Source: CALGLS01 sp965222105 (lineage in GTDB: Bacteria; Bacteroidota; Bacteroidia; Chitinophagales; Saprospiraceae). Taken from it: 64,000 nt of DNA. This document shows positions 36,144-44,405 of this stretch, piece after piece. A program made the position numbers and the translations under genes. The stretch is from NCBI GenBank assembly GCA_965222105.1, contig CBDCTQ010000074.1:1-64000 (forward strand). Reading direction: 5' to 3'. Below the pieces are notes generated by a model. The model saw nothing but the letters and a program-made list of their open reading frames with translations. It made no database searches and was not told where the DNA came from. The first letter of the stretch is position 1, and the number at the start of each line of letters is the position of its first letter.

Positions 36144-37658
36144 TCACACAAATTTCCGCTTTCCCAGTCTAAAAATATTCCGCGCAAAAAGAGCAAACAT
36201 CAAGAAGATACCACCAATCAATCGAAAAGCACCAGAGTCGTCGCCAATTTCGCCAGAGACGTAACGAAGTACCATCAAAGAAGAAAGCACAATCACCAAA
36301 AACAGGGTGACATCCAACTCCTGGTAAGCGGCGGTATGGCGATAGTTCTTGACCGTTTCCAAAGATATAAAAGGCTCTTTCCGGTAACGTTCGATCATCT
36401 CGATGATGAAAAGTGGATTGCCATTCGTATTTTCAAAAATATGGTTTTTGTAAGTCTCGTAATCTTCGATTCTGTCCATAATGGGCTGAGACATTCGATT
36501 GATGAGTTCGATGCTTTCTGTTCTGGAAAAGGGCTTTAGATCGATTCGCTCGAAATTGGTGAGGAAGCTGATGTTGGTGATCTTCACTTGTCTTGCTGCA
36601 CAGATGATATGGAAATGGTTTTTTAGTTTTTCCAATGCACTGACACCCGTAGGCGGCACTCTGGAAACATCATCAATGAGCAGGGTGTATTCGTGCTTCT
36701 GGGTAACTTGGATGAGGAGCTCAGTTAGCCGTTTTATGGTTTCTTTATAGACGATGGTTTCAATTCCAGTTTTAGAGAGTTGTTTCTCATACATTGTTTT
36801 TGCGATGTCTTCTTTGTCGCCGGTGAAGAGGTAGAGGAGCATACCAGTGAGCAGTTTTTTTGTACTACTGAAATCGCCGATCTTGATGATTTTACCGAGG
36901 TTGTATTGTTCCAACAAATGCGTTTTCCCAACCCCTTGTGGCCCAGTAATCAGGATGTTGATTTTCTTTTTTCCCAAATCGAATAACTGTTCGATTTCTT
37001 CTTTTCTTCCGATGTGGAATTTGGTGATGCCATTGTCGATGGGTAAGACGTGGATGGGTTTTCTTGGAACCAGTTTTCGGTAGAGTTTGGTCAACCAGGT
37101 TTCTTGGTCGATGGAGGCGATGGCGGTTTTTATTTGCTCTGCCGAGACGTGGGTATATATCTCCGTCGTGGTAATGGATTTATGTCCCAACAATTCTTTT
37201 GCTATGCGAAGTTCGTTGCCGTTGTTGACGATCCGAGTGGCAAAGGTGTGGCGCAGCATGTGAGGATAAACCTGCCCATTGGATAGCTTTTTAACTTTTC
37301 GCCAGACTTGCTTGCGGCTAAGATATTTTTGCTTGGAGGATTTATTGGCTGGAAATAAGTAGGCTTCCGGATCGGAGGTTTTCAATTCCTGCCAGTAGGT
37401 ACTGATGGCATCGAGTAGGCGTTGGGTCAATGGGATTTGGCGATGGTGCTTGGTTCTCCTTTTTTTGAGGGATTCTACTACGACGTAGTTTTCCATAAAG
37501 TTGAAGTGCTTGAGTTGTAGGCGGATGGCTTCGGTGACGCGTAGGCCGCAGTCGAGCATGAGGAGGAGGGTGACGCGGTACTTTTTGCTTTGGCAGTTTT
37601 GGAGTAATTGATCTTGTTGCCTGGGGGTTAGGAGTTTGGGGGTGTGGTAGGTGGGCAT
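36144..37658 (-). CDS. Tyrosine recombinase fused to AAA ATPase and membrane segments
   Basis: 504 residues with an uncommon order. Residues 1-190 are a tyrosine-recombinase catalytic domain: R40 in CGLRVTEA, H133 and R136 in YPHMLRHTFATR, H159 in LLGHKSITTTE and nucleophile Y168. The usual N-terminal SAM-like core-binding domain is absent. Residues ~215-440 form an ATPase: Walker A GPQGVGKTH at 239-247 and Walker B TLLIDDVSR. Two hydrophobic helices (LFLVIVLSSLMVLRYV and AFRLIGGIFLMFALFAR) end the protein, predicting membrane attachment. A second, truncated copy of the recombinase part lies at 39101, and a tandem-repeat array separates them. A site-specific DNA rearrangement function is plausible, its membrane link unexplained. 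Confidence 0.85.
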   Translation of the reverse strand: MPTYHTPKLLTPRQQDQLLQNCQSKKYRVTLLLMLDCGLRVTEAIRLQLKHFNFMENYVVVESLKKRRTKHHRQIPLTQRLLDAISTYWQELKTSDPEAYLFPANKSSKQKYLSRKQVWRKVKKLSNGQVYPHMLRHTFATRIVNNGNELRIAKELLGHKSITTTEIYTHVSAEQIKTAIASIDQETWLTKLYRKLVPRKPIHVLPIDNGITKFHIGRKEEIEQLFDLGKKKINILITGPQGVGKTHLLEQYNLGKIIKIGDFSSTKKLLTGMLLYLFTGDKEDIAKTMYEKQLSKTGIETIVYKETIKRLTELLIQVTQKHEYTLLIDDVSRVPPTGVSALEKLKNHFHIICAARQVKITNISFLTNFERIDLKPFSRTESIELINRMSQPIMDRIEDYETYKNHIFENTNGNPLFIIEMIERYRKEPFISLETVKNYRHTAAYQELDVTLFLVIVLSSLMVLRYVSGEIGDDSGAFRLIGGIFLMFALFARNIFRLGKRKFV

Positions 37659-37793
37659 GGTGCGAAAGGGTTAATCTCGCAAGGTAAAGTGGCCCTTTCT
37701 TTTTCTGTTGTTTTTGTTATCCGGGTTTGCGAATGGATACGGGATGGGGATTTGAATGGACTTTTCCCTTTTTATATATTTTGGAGATAACAC

Positions 37794-38930
37794 TCGCCTA
37801 TTGAAGAAGGACAAAAGGACATTAGGACACCTGTCCTTTTTTTGTAAAAAAAAAGGTATCCTGGAAAAACAAACCCAATTATGGAGAAGTATGGAAAAAA
37901 TAACAACAAATTTTGCTCAAGCTGCTCAAATGCGCATTTGAAATAAGCAAGTGTCCTTTTGTCCTTTTGTCCTTTTCGCCTGTTGAAGAAGGACAAAAGG
38001 ACATTAGGACACCTGTCCTTTTTTTTACAAAAAAAGGTATCCTGGAAAAACAAACTCAATTATGGAGAAATATGGAAAAAATAGCAACAAAGTTTGCTCA
38101 AACCGCTCAAATGCGCATTTGAAATAAGCAAGTGTCCTTTTGTCCTTTTGTCCTTTTCGCTTGTTGAAGAAGGACAAAAGGACATTAGGACACCTGTCCT
38201 TTTTTTTACAAAAAAAGGTATCCTGGAAAAACAAACCCAATTATGGAGAAATATGGAAAAAATAACAACGAAATTTGCTCAAACTGCTCAAATGCGCATT
38301 TGAAATAAGCAAGTGTCCTTTTGTCCTTTTGTCCTTTTCGCCTGTTGAAGTAGGACAAAAGGACATTAGGACACCTGTCCTTTTTTTTACAAAAAAAGGT
38401 ATCCTGGAAAAACAAACCCAATTATGGAGAAATATGGAAAAAATAGCAACAAATTTTGCTCAAACAGCTCAAATGCGCATTTGAAATAAGCAAGTGTCCT
38501 TTTGTCCTTTTCGCCTGTTGAAGAAGGACAGAAGGACATTAGGACACCTGTCCTTTTTTTGTAAAAAAAGGTATCCTGGAAAAACAAACCCAATTATGGA
38601 GAAATATGGAAAAAATAGCAACGAATTTTGCTCAAACAGCTCAAATGCGCATTTGAAATAAGCAAGTGTCCTTTTGTCCTTTTGTCCTTTTCGCTTGTTG
38701 AAGAAGGACAAAAGGACATTAGGACACCTGTCCTTTTTTTTACAAAAAAAGGTATCCTGGAAAAACAAACTCAATTATGGAGAAGTATGGAAAAAATAGC
38801 AACAAATTTTGCTCAAACAGCTCAAATGCGCATTTAAAATAAGCAAGTGTCCTTTTGTCCTTTTGTCCTTTTGTCCTTTTCGCTTGTTGAAGAAGGACAA
38901 AAGGACATTAGGACACCTGTCCTTTTTTTT
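37794..38930. repeat. Tandem array of ~181-bp hairpin-bearing repeats
   Basis: Six full units and a partial seventh start (at TTGAAG) at 37801, 37983, 38164, 38345, 38518, 38698 and 38887, giving unit lengths of 182, 181, 181, 173, 180 and 189 bp. Length differences are mainly gain or loss of an octamer TTTTGTCC. At each junction GTGTCCTTTTGTCC... pairs with ...GGACATTAGGACAC (for example 37951-38012) in a ~25-bp stem with a ~11-base loop. Each unit also has the palindrome CAAATGCGCATTTG and a T-run/A-run foldback. Copies are nearly identical, implying recent expansion or homogenisation. Overlapping 69-71-residue ORFs on both strands follow the period and are not believed to be genes. Confidence 0.95.
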
Positions 38931-39207
38931 CGTACATACCATGTTTCAGTTGCTTCAAAAAGGACACTTCCAAAAATGCCTTGAGGTACCGTCTCACGGT
39001 TCGATCTGTAATACCCATTGTCGTGCCTATGTCGGCCGCCTCTTTGGTACTAAAACGTGCGGGCAAAGCATGATACAGATCCTCCCGCTTATTCAATTTT
39101 TTATTCGGTAAGAACTTTTGACTTTTGGGCAAATGCTTGAAGAGCAACATCGCATGTTCCCGGTATCTTTTCACCAATTGTTCCAATGTGAAATTTTGTG
39201 ATGCCAT
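38908..39207 (-). pseudogene. C-terminal remnant of a DUF3987-like primase/helicase protein
   Basis: The 99-residue frame FTLEQLVKRYREHAMLLF ... EDLYHALPARFSTKEA ... ITDRTVRRYLKAFLE resembles the C-terminal winged-helix end of DUF3987/VirE-associated proteins found in Bacteroidota mobile elements. It overlaps the 3' end of the truncated recombinase in another frame, and its last residues run into the tandem-repeat array. The large catalytic part is missing, so it is a fragment left by recombination. A stand-alone small DNA-binding protein is the alternative. Confidence 0.5.
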
Positions 39208-39835
39208 TGTTGATGGGTAAGACGTGGATGGGTTTTCTTGGCACCAGTTTTCGATAGAGCTTGGTTAGCCAGGCTTCTTTGTCGATGGAGGCGATGGCGG
39301 TTTTTATTTGCTCTGCTGAGACGTGGGTATATATTTCTGTAGTGGCTATTGACTTGTGTCCCAACAATTCTTTTGCTATTCTAAGCTCATTGCCATTATT
39401 GACAATGCGAGTGGCAAAGGTGTGACGAAACATGTGGGGATATACCTGCCCATTAGAAAGCTTTTTGATTTTTCGCCAGACTTGTTTGCGGCTGAGGTGC
39501 TTTTGCTTGGAGGATTTATTGGCGGGGAACAGGCAGGCTTCCGGATCGGATGTTTTTAGTTCCTGCCAGTAGGTGCTGATGGCATCGAGGAGGCGTTGGG
39601 TCAATGGGATTTGGCGATGGTGCTTGGTTCTCCTTTTTTTGAGGGATTCTACTACCACGTAGTTTTCCATGAAGTTGAAGTGCTTGAGTTGTAGGCGGAT
39701 GGCTTCGGTGACGCGTAGGCCGCAGTCTAGCATTAGCAGTATGATTACTTTGTATTTTTTTGACCGGCAGCTTTGGAGGAGTTTGGCTTGCTGGTATGCA
39801 CTGAGGAGTTTTGGGGTTGGGTAGTTGGTGGGCAT
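39101..39835 (-). CDS. Truncated paralogue of the tyrosine recombinase
   Basis: 244 residues. The first ~216 are about 90 percent identical to the recombinase part of the protein at 36144, and all catalytic residues are kept (CGLRVTEA, YPHMFRHTFATR, LLGHKSIATTEIYTH). Homology stops after ITKFHIG; the remaining ~28 residues are out-of-frame reading of the DUF3987-like remnant. The AAA and membrane parts are therefore lost. The catalytic domain could still fold, so it may be a functional stand-alone recombinase or a pseudogene. The duplication with a repeat array between the copies suggests unequal recombination. Confidence 0.75.
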   Translation of the reverse strand: MPTNYPTPKLLSAYQQAKLLQSCRSKKYKVIILLMLDCGLRVTEAIRLQLKHFNFMENYVVVESLKKRRTKHHRQIPLTQRLLDAISTYWQELKTSDPEACLFPANKSSKQKHLSRKQVWRKIKKLSNGQVYPHMFRHTFATRIVNNGNELRIAKELLGHKSIATTEIYTHVSAEQIKTAIASIDKEAWLTKLYRKLVPRKPIHVLPINNGITKFHIGTIGEKIPGTCDVALQAFAQKSKVLTE

Positions 39836-40035
39836 GGGATGGGTTATTGCTAATCCATCAATATAATGGACTTATCAATTTCAATAGTAAAGAAAGGGCT
39901 ATAGCTTATCTGGCATTATGAATCGACACGTATTCTTGCCAAATAGGGCAGGTTTATTGGCTCAATGCGATCAAACTTTCTCAAAGAAATTTTTTGAGTA
40001 TTGATTTTTGAGCTTTACTTATGCTGAAAAAATTT

Positions 40036-40863
40036 CTATTCGACCCAAATTCTCCAAAAACTGTTTAATGACTTTTGGATATTCAGTGCCTCGGCATTAA
40101 AAGAATGGTTTTTATCAGTAGTTATGGAAGTAAGGAGGGACTGGAATTCGTCACCAGTTTCACTTTCGGCAAGGTGGCTGAGTAATTGATAATAAGCTGC
40201 TTTTTCCTGAAATCGACCGTTAAGTGTTCTAACTTTTTTAAATGTATTGGCAGCATCGGTGTGGTCATTCAATTTGTATTGACTATGAGCAAGGAAATAA
40301 AGTGCTCGTTCATCTGTTTGAGGCAAAGATTGAAAAATATTAACCGCTTTTTTAAAATCATTGTTTCGATAGGCGAGCTTAGCTTCCTGATAGCGTTGTT
40401 CAATTGTAGGATCGCCGCTTTTCACACCACTTAAAATATCCTGATCCGGGCTGATATAGTAATGAGTTACCAATGCTGAATTGGAGTAATTTGCTGAGGC
40501 CCAAAAATAACTACCTGCGCCAATTAACAATAAAAACCCGGCAGCAATACTGAGTTTGAATAAAAGTTTTCGCTTGATTGGCACTACCTTGGCCTTATCC
40601 GCTTGATCTGCTTCCGAGGAGGGTTTGTCCTGTATATTTTCGTCGGCTAATTCTGAAACAGATGGCATCCATTGTTTAAGTTTCTCACGATACTCTTCTT
40701 TTATTAAGGCTTGAACTACCTTTTGCTCCACAGCCATCTCCTGGACTTTCTGTTGAAGGTCGGCATCGCTTTCTATTTGTTTTTTAAATGCTTCCATTTC
40801 AGCAGGGTCTAACCGGCCCGTCAAATATTGTAATATTTTTTCATTGTATTCGTCATTACTCAT
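40036..40863 (-). CDS. Putative anti-sigma factor with periplasmic TPR region
   Basis: 275 residues. The N-terminal ~90 residues (EKILQYLTGRLDPAEMEAF) are the acidic helical region typical of Bacteroidota anti-sigma proteins. One transmembrane helix lies near residues 101-122 (LSIAAGFLLLIGAGSYFWA). The outer part has TPR-like helices (YQEAKLAYRNNDFKKAVNIF, ALYFLAHSQYKLNDHTDAA), which could sense a surface partner. It is 32 bp downstream of the sigma gene on the same strand. No zinc-binding motif is present. Confidence 0.7.
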   Translation of the reverse strand: MSNDEYNEKILQYLTGRLDPAEMEAFKKQIESDADLQQKVQEMAVEQKVVQALIKEEYREKLKQWMPSVSELADENIQDKPSSEADQADKAKVVPIKRKLLFKLSIAAGFLLLIGAGSYFWASANYSNSALVTHYYISPDQDILSGVKSGDPTIEQRYQEAKLAYRNNDFKKAVNIFQSLPQTDERALYFLAHSQYKLNDHTDAANTFKKVRTLNGRFQEKAAYYQLLSHLAESETGDEFQSLLTSITTDKNHSFNAEALNIQKSLNSFWRIWVE

Positions 40864-40895
40864 AGGCGTGGAAATTTAAGGGTGTAGGATTGCAG

Positions 40896-41480
40896 CTATA
40901 TTATTTGGGTGTTATTTTTAAAGAGGTTACGAAGCTTATCTCTGCAACTTGCAACCTTGTTCTTGATCGTTTGCACTGCAAGTGTCGACTTTTGGCTAAT
41001 TTCTTTGTAAGAATATCCCTTATGTACGAACATTAAAAGTTCTTTACACTCTACATTTATTTGTTCAACGATCGACCATATCTGCTCTTCTGAAATTTGA
41101 CTTTCAGGTGTGAGGGCAGTTTGTTGGTCCAACGAATTCCAGGCCTCTGTGTTCTGTAGTTTTATTCGCTCATTTTTTCTTCGCCTGTTATTCCATATGT
41201 TTTTACAAATGCCAAAGGCATAGTTTTCTATAGAAGATTTTCCTCCGTATTTGTTTGCGTATAGGTTGTTTACCAATTGTGCTAATCCTTCCAAACGAGT
41301 ATCTTCCGCATCCTGAATGTTTCCTCTGTTTTTTAACACATAGTTGGTTACTGTTTTCTCAAAAACAAGACATTTGATAAGGCCTTCAGCAAGTTTATCA
41401 ATCATTTTTTCACAGGCAGAGCCACCAACCCGGATTTTCGCTAAGATCTCAGCTTTTGAGGGTATGTCCTTGCATTTCAT
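40896..41480 (-). CDS. ECF-type RNA polymerase sigma factor
   Basis: 194 residues. Region 2 is recognisable at about residues 45-110 (YAFGICKNIWNNRRRKNER), and region 4 at ~125-185 has the helix-turn-helix YKEISQKSTLAVQTIKNKV. It is divergent from the exported caspase gene at 41739 and co-directional with the anti-sigma gene. This mirrors the module at 15538-23011, where sigma and anti-sigma precede peptidase and surface genes. It is a candidate for controlling the caspase/T9SS genes here, or the motif II units at 50.3-58.5 kb. Confidence 0.82.
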   Translation of the reverse strand: MKCKDIPSKAEILAKIRVGGSACEKMIDKLAEGLIKCLVFEKTVTNYVLKNRGNIQDAEDTRLEGLAQLVNNLYANKYGGKSSIENYAFGICKNIWNNRRRKNERIKLQNTEAWNSLDQQTALTPESQISEEQIWSIVEQINVECKELLMFVHKGYSYKEISQKSTLAVQTIKNKVASCRDKLRNLFKNNTQII

Positions 41481-41738
41481 GGTGTAGTGTCTTTAAAATA
41501 GGTGTTCGTACCTTGAAATAGTTTGGTTTTTGGCTACCAAGTTACTTATTGCAACACAAAAGCAAAAATTTCTGCAAATAAGTCCATAAATTTAGGCGAG
41601 TTTATGGGAGAATAAAATTTTATATGCCAAGTTTTCCTGACGAATTAGATAGAATTATTACCAGGAGACCGGATTGAACAATAGATAATCCTCCGTATAG
41701 GTCTGCTTATTGCCTTACCTTCTAAACCTGGAAACCGC

Positions 41739-44405
41739 ATGAAAAAATTGATCTTGTTTATTTTCAGCGTCGTGGTTTTACTACTCCCTCTCACTGCCCA
41801 GAAGAATAGTTTCGTTTGGAATGAGCAGTTTGGTGGTAAAGGGAAAGAGCAAATTTTAGACATGATATTGGCTTCCAATGGCCAGCTCATCGCTGTTGGG
41901 GCGTTTACACCTGCAAAAGGCAAAAAGAAAGAAGGATTCCTTTTGGTGGTGGATCATCTCACTGGAAAACAAAAACAGATAAAGACCTTTCCAAGACAAG
42001 GAGATTGTGTTTTTGAATCAGTAGCACAAACCAATGATGGTGGATTTTTGATTGCCGGGTACACCAAAAGAAAACAAAAAAATGGTTTGTTCTTTAAAGT
42101 AGACGAATATGGAAGCAAGATTTGGGAGTCGATGTTGGGAACAAAAAGTGACAACCATATTCGGTCAATTCTTTCATTTGACAATGACCGGTATTTACTG
42201 GCAGGAACGGATTCTAAAGGAATTTTTCTTAGCCTATTTCAAGAGCAGAACCTCATTTGGGAACGACATTTTTTAAACGACGATTGGGGGGTACTCAAAT
42301 CCATAATACCCACCCACGACAAAGGGTTTATTATAACGGGGACGACCTCCAAAACCATTTCCAAATCCAAACCCAATATCAAACTCGCTAAACTCAATCG
42401 TCATGGTGAGTTATTATGGCAAAAGGAATTTGGTGGAAAACGACGAGAAGAACCAGCAAGTGTTGTAGCCACCGCAGATGGAGGCTATGCCCTGGCGGCC
42501 ACTACATGGTCAAAAGGCAATGGGAACAGCGACATGTGGTTGATCAAAACAGATACTTCCGGAAATTTGCTTTGGGAGCACACCTTTGGCGGAAGGGCAG
42601 AGGATATCGGCTACGACATTACGGAAACCTTTGATGGAGACCTGGTGCTTGTGGGTCAAACTCGTTCGCACCGGTCTGGTACCAGAACTTCCAACCTGAT
42701 GGCGATAAAAGTGGGACCTGATGGAAACTTGCAATGGGAACGAAATTATGGCAATGAGGGGGAAGACATCGGAACCTGCGTACTACAAACCTTCAATGGT
42801 CATTTAGCCATAGCGGGTACGGGAACTTCAAAAAAAATAGAAAAAAACAATGCCTGGATATTTTGTGTAGAAGATGATGCATTCGCCAGCGGCGGCGAAA
42901 AAAGTCAATTGAACTTAGCCTTCAAGCCCATTCAACTACACGATAAAAATAAGGATAAACAACTCAATCCGAATGAGCGGGCGTACTTTAGTTTTGAGAT
43001 CAGTAATAAGGGGGATATTCCTATTAGAAACATTCAAGTCACTACTTCTGCTCTAAATAAAGTACCTGGTCTGCATTTTTGGGATAAAGTCTATGCCGCT
43101 TCTTTGAAGAAAGGAATGCACAAACTGGTTTACCTCCCACTCATCGCTAATGAGGAACTGGCTTCAGGAGAAATAACCTTGAATGTAGAGATTAAGAATT
43201 TTAAAAAACTGTTGGCTCATTTTCAAACGACTATTCCCTGTCGGAAAAAGCTGAGCAACATTCCAATTACCGTTACCATCCCTAATTATAGTGAAGGACA
43301 AATCATCAATCAGGTAGAAGAATTTACCCTCCTCCGGGTCAACATCATCTCAGAAAGTCCGATTGACAAAACTAATATTGTTACCTATAAAAATTCGGTA
43401 CCATTGGAAGGCGCAAGGGACGATCAACTTGAATTGGAAGGCGGTCCACAAGGGGCGGTTTATCACTATGAGTACAACAACCCGATAAGATTGACGGAAG
43501 GAGAAAACATCTTTGAAGTGGCGGTGGTCAAAGACGGGCAATCCGTTAAATCTACAAAATACATCGTCAACTATTCGCCTCGCAAACCCAATTTACACAT
43601 CTTAGCCATTGGTGTGGCGCATGATAATTTGGCCTATACTCAATATGATGCCACCGATTTTGCAGCAGCCTATCTCCACCAAAGCGGAGAAGGCAAATTG
43701 TTTAATCAGGTCTTTACAACTGTTTTGACTGAAAAGCTGCTTACTACAAAGATTGAAATTAAGAAAGCCTTTCGACAATTGCTGAATAGTTTTCAGTACC
43801 CTGACCACCCATCGAAGATTTACCCCAAAGATGTAGTAATCGTGTTTATTTCTTCTCATGGTATGATTTATAAAAACCGCTTTAAATTGCTTCCTTCTGA
43901 TTTTAGCTCCAACTTTGAAGAGGAAACAACCATTGATTTTGATAAAGACATTTTGGAATACCTCGACCAAATCCATTGTAAAAAAATGATATTGATCGAT
44001 GCTTGTCACAGTGGAATTGATGGGGGAAAAGCTCCATCGAATGCGGACCTGAGCAAAAAATTGTCAGAGTTGATGGCCAAACAAGAGGGAACCGTCTCCT
44101 TAATGTCATGCCAGAAATCGGAATTATCGTATGAAGATAAATCCTGGGAAAACGGTGCCTTTACAGAAGCATTGTTAGAAGGGTTTCAGGATCAAAAGGT
44201 AAATATAAATGGCAAAATTTATCGACCAGACATGGACAACGACGATATTTTGACCATCAACGAATTGTATAAATTTTTACTAGCCCGGGTACCTCAATTG
44301 ATAAGAACCCAAAAACCAAATGCTCCAACCCAACAAACGCCTGTGATTAAAACACACCGACTACCTGAAGGCTTTGGCCGGGATGACGCTATTTTTGTAT
44401 TTTGA
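41739..44405 (+). CDS. Exported caspase-like (C14) peptidase with beta-propeller-like N-terminus
   Basis: 888 residues. A signal peptide (LILFIFSVVVLLLPLTAQ) is followed by repeats of the form TNDGGFLIAGYT and TADGGYALAATTW over residues ~25-380, suggesting a beta-propeller. A CARDB/Ig-like region (~400-610) comes next. The caspase domain starts near residue 620 (NLHILAIGVAHDNLAYTQYDA), with H707 in FISSHGM and C756 in LIDACHSG. It shares this C-terminal plan with the proteins at 18509 and 58510. The next gene overlaps by 4 bp, so it is co-expressed with a T9SS-B surface protein and a PorP/SprF protein. Confidence 0.88.
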   Translation: MKKLILFIFSVVVLLLPLTAQKNSFVWNEQFGGKGKEQILDMILASNGQLIAVGAFTPAKGKKKEGFLLVVDHLTGKQKQIKTFPRQGDCVFESVAQTNDGGFLIAGYTKRKQKNGLFFKVDEYGSKIWESMLGTKSDNHIRSILSFDNDRYLLAGTDSKGIFLSLFQEQNLIWERHFLNDDWGVLKSIIPTHDKGFIITGTTSKTISKSKPNIKLAKLNRHGELLWQKEFGGKRREEPASVVATADGGYALAATTWSKGNGNSDMWLIKTDTSGNLLWEHTFGGRAEDIGYDITETFDGDLVLVGQTRSHRSGTRTSNLMAIKVGPDGNLQWERNYGNEGEDIGTCVLQTFNGHLAIAGTGTSKKIEKNNAWIFCVEDDAFASGGEKSQLNLAFKPIQLHDKNKDKQLNPNERAYFSFEISNKGDIPIRNIQVTTSALNKVPGLHFWDKVYAASLKKGMHKLVYLPLIANEELASGEITLNVEIKNFKKLLAHFQTTIPCRKKLSNIPITVTIPNYSEGQIINQVEEFTLLRVNIISESPIDKTNIVTYKNSVPLEGARDDQLELEGGPQGAVYHYEYNNPIRLTEGENIFEVAVVKDGQSVKSTKYIVNYSPRKPNLHILAIGVAHDNLAYTQYDATDFAAAYLHQSGEGKLFNQVFTTVLTEKLLTTKIEIKKAFRQLLNSFQYPDHPSKIYPKDVVIVFISSHGMIYKNRFKLLPSDFSSNFEEETTIDFDKDILEYLDQIHCKKMILIDACHSGIDGGKAPSNADLSKKLSELMAKQEGTVSLMSCQKSELSYEDKSWENGAFTEALLEGFQDQKVNINGKIYRPDMDNDDILTINELYKFLLARVPQLIRTQKPNAPTQQTPVIKTHRLPEGFGRDDAIFVF

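Noticed and set aside
37951..38012. Reading the hairpins as integron attC sites
   Set aside because: The inverted arms are recombinase-adjacent, but no attC consensus boxes, extrahelical-base pattern or cassette ORFs could be recognised; kept only as an analogy.
37772..38837. Overlapping ORFs of 68-101 residues on both strands in the 181-bp repeats
   Set aside because: They recur with the repeat period, are open on both strands at once and lack starts with independent support.
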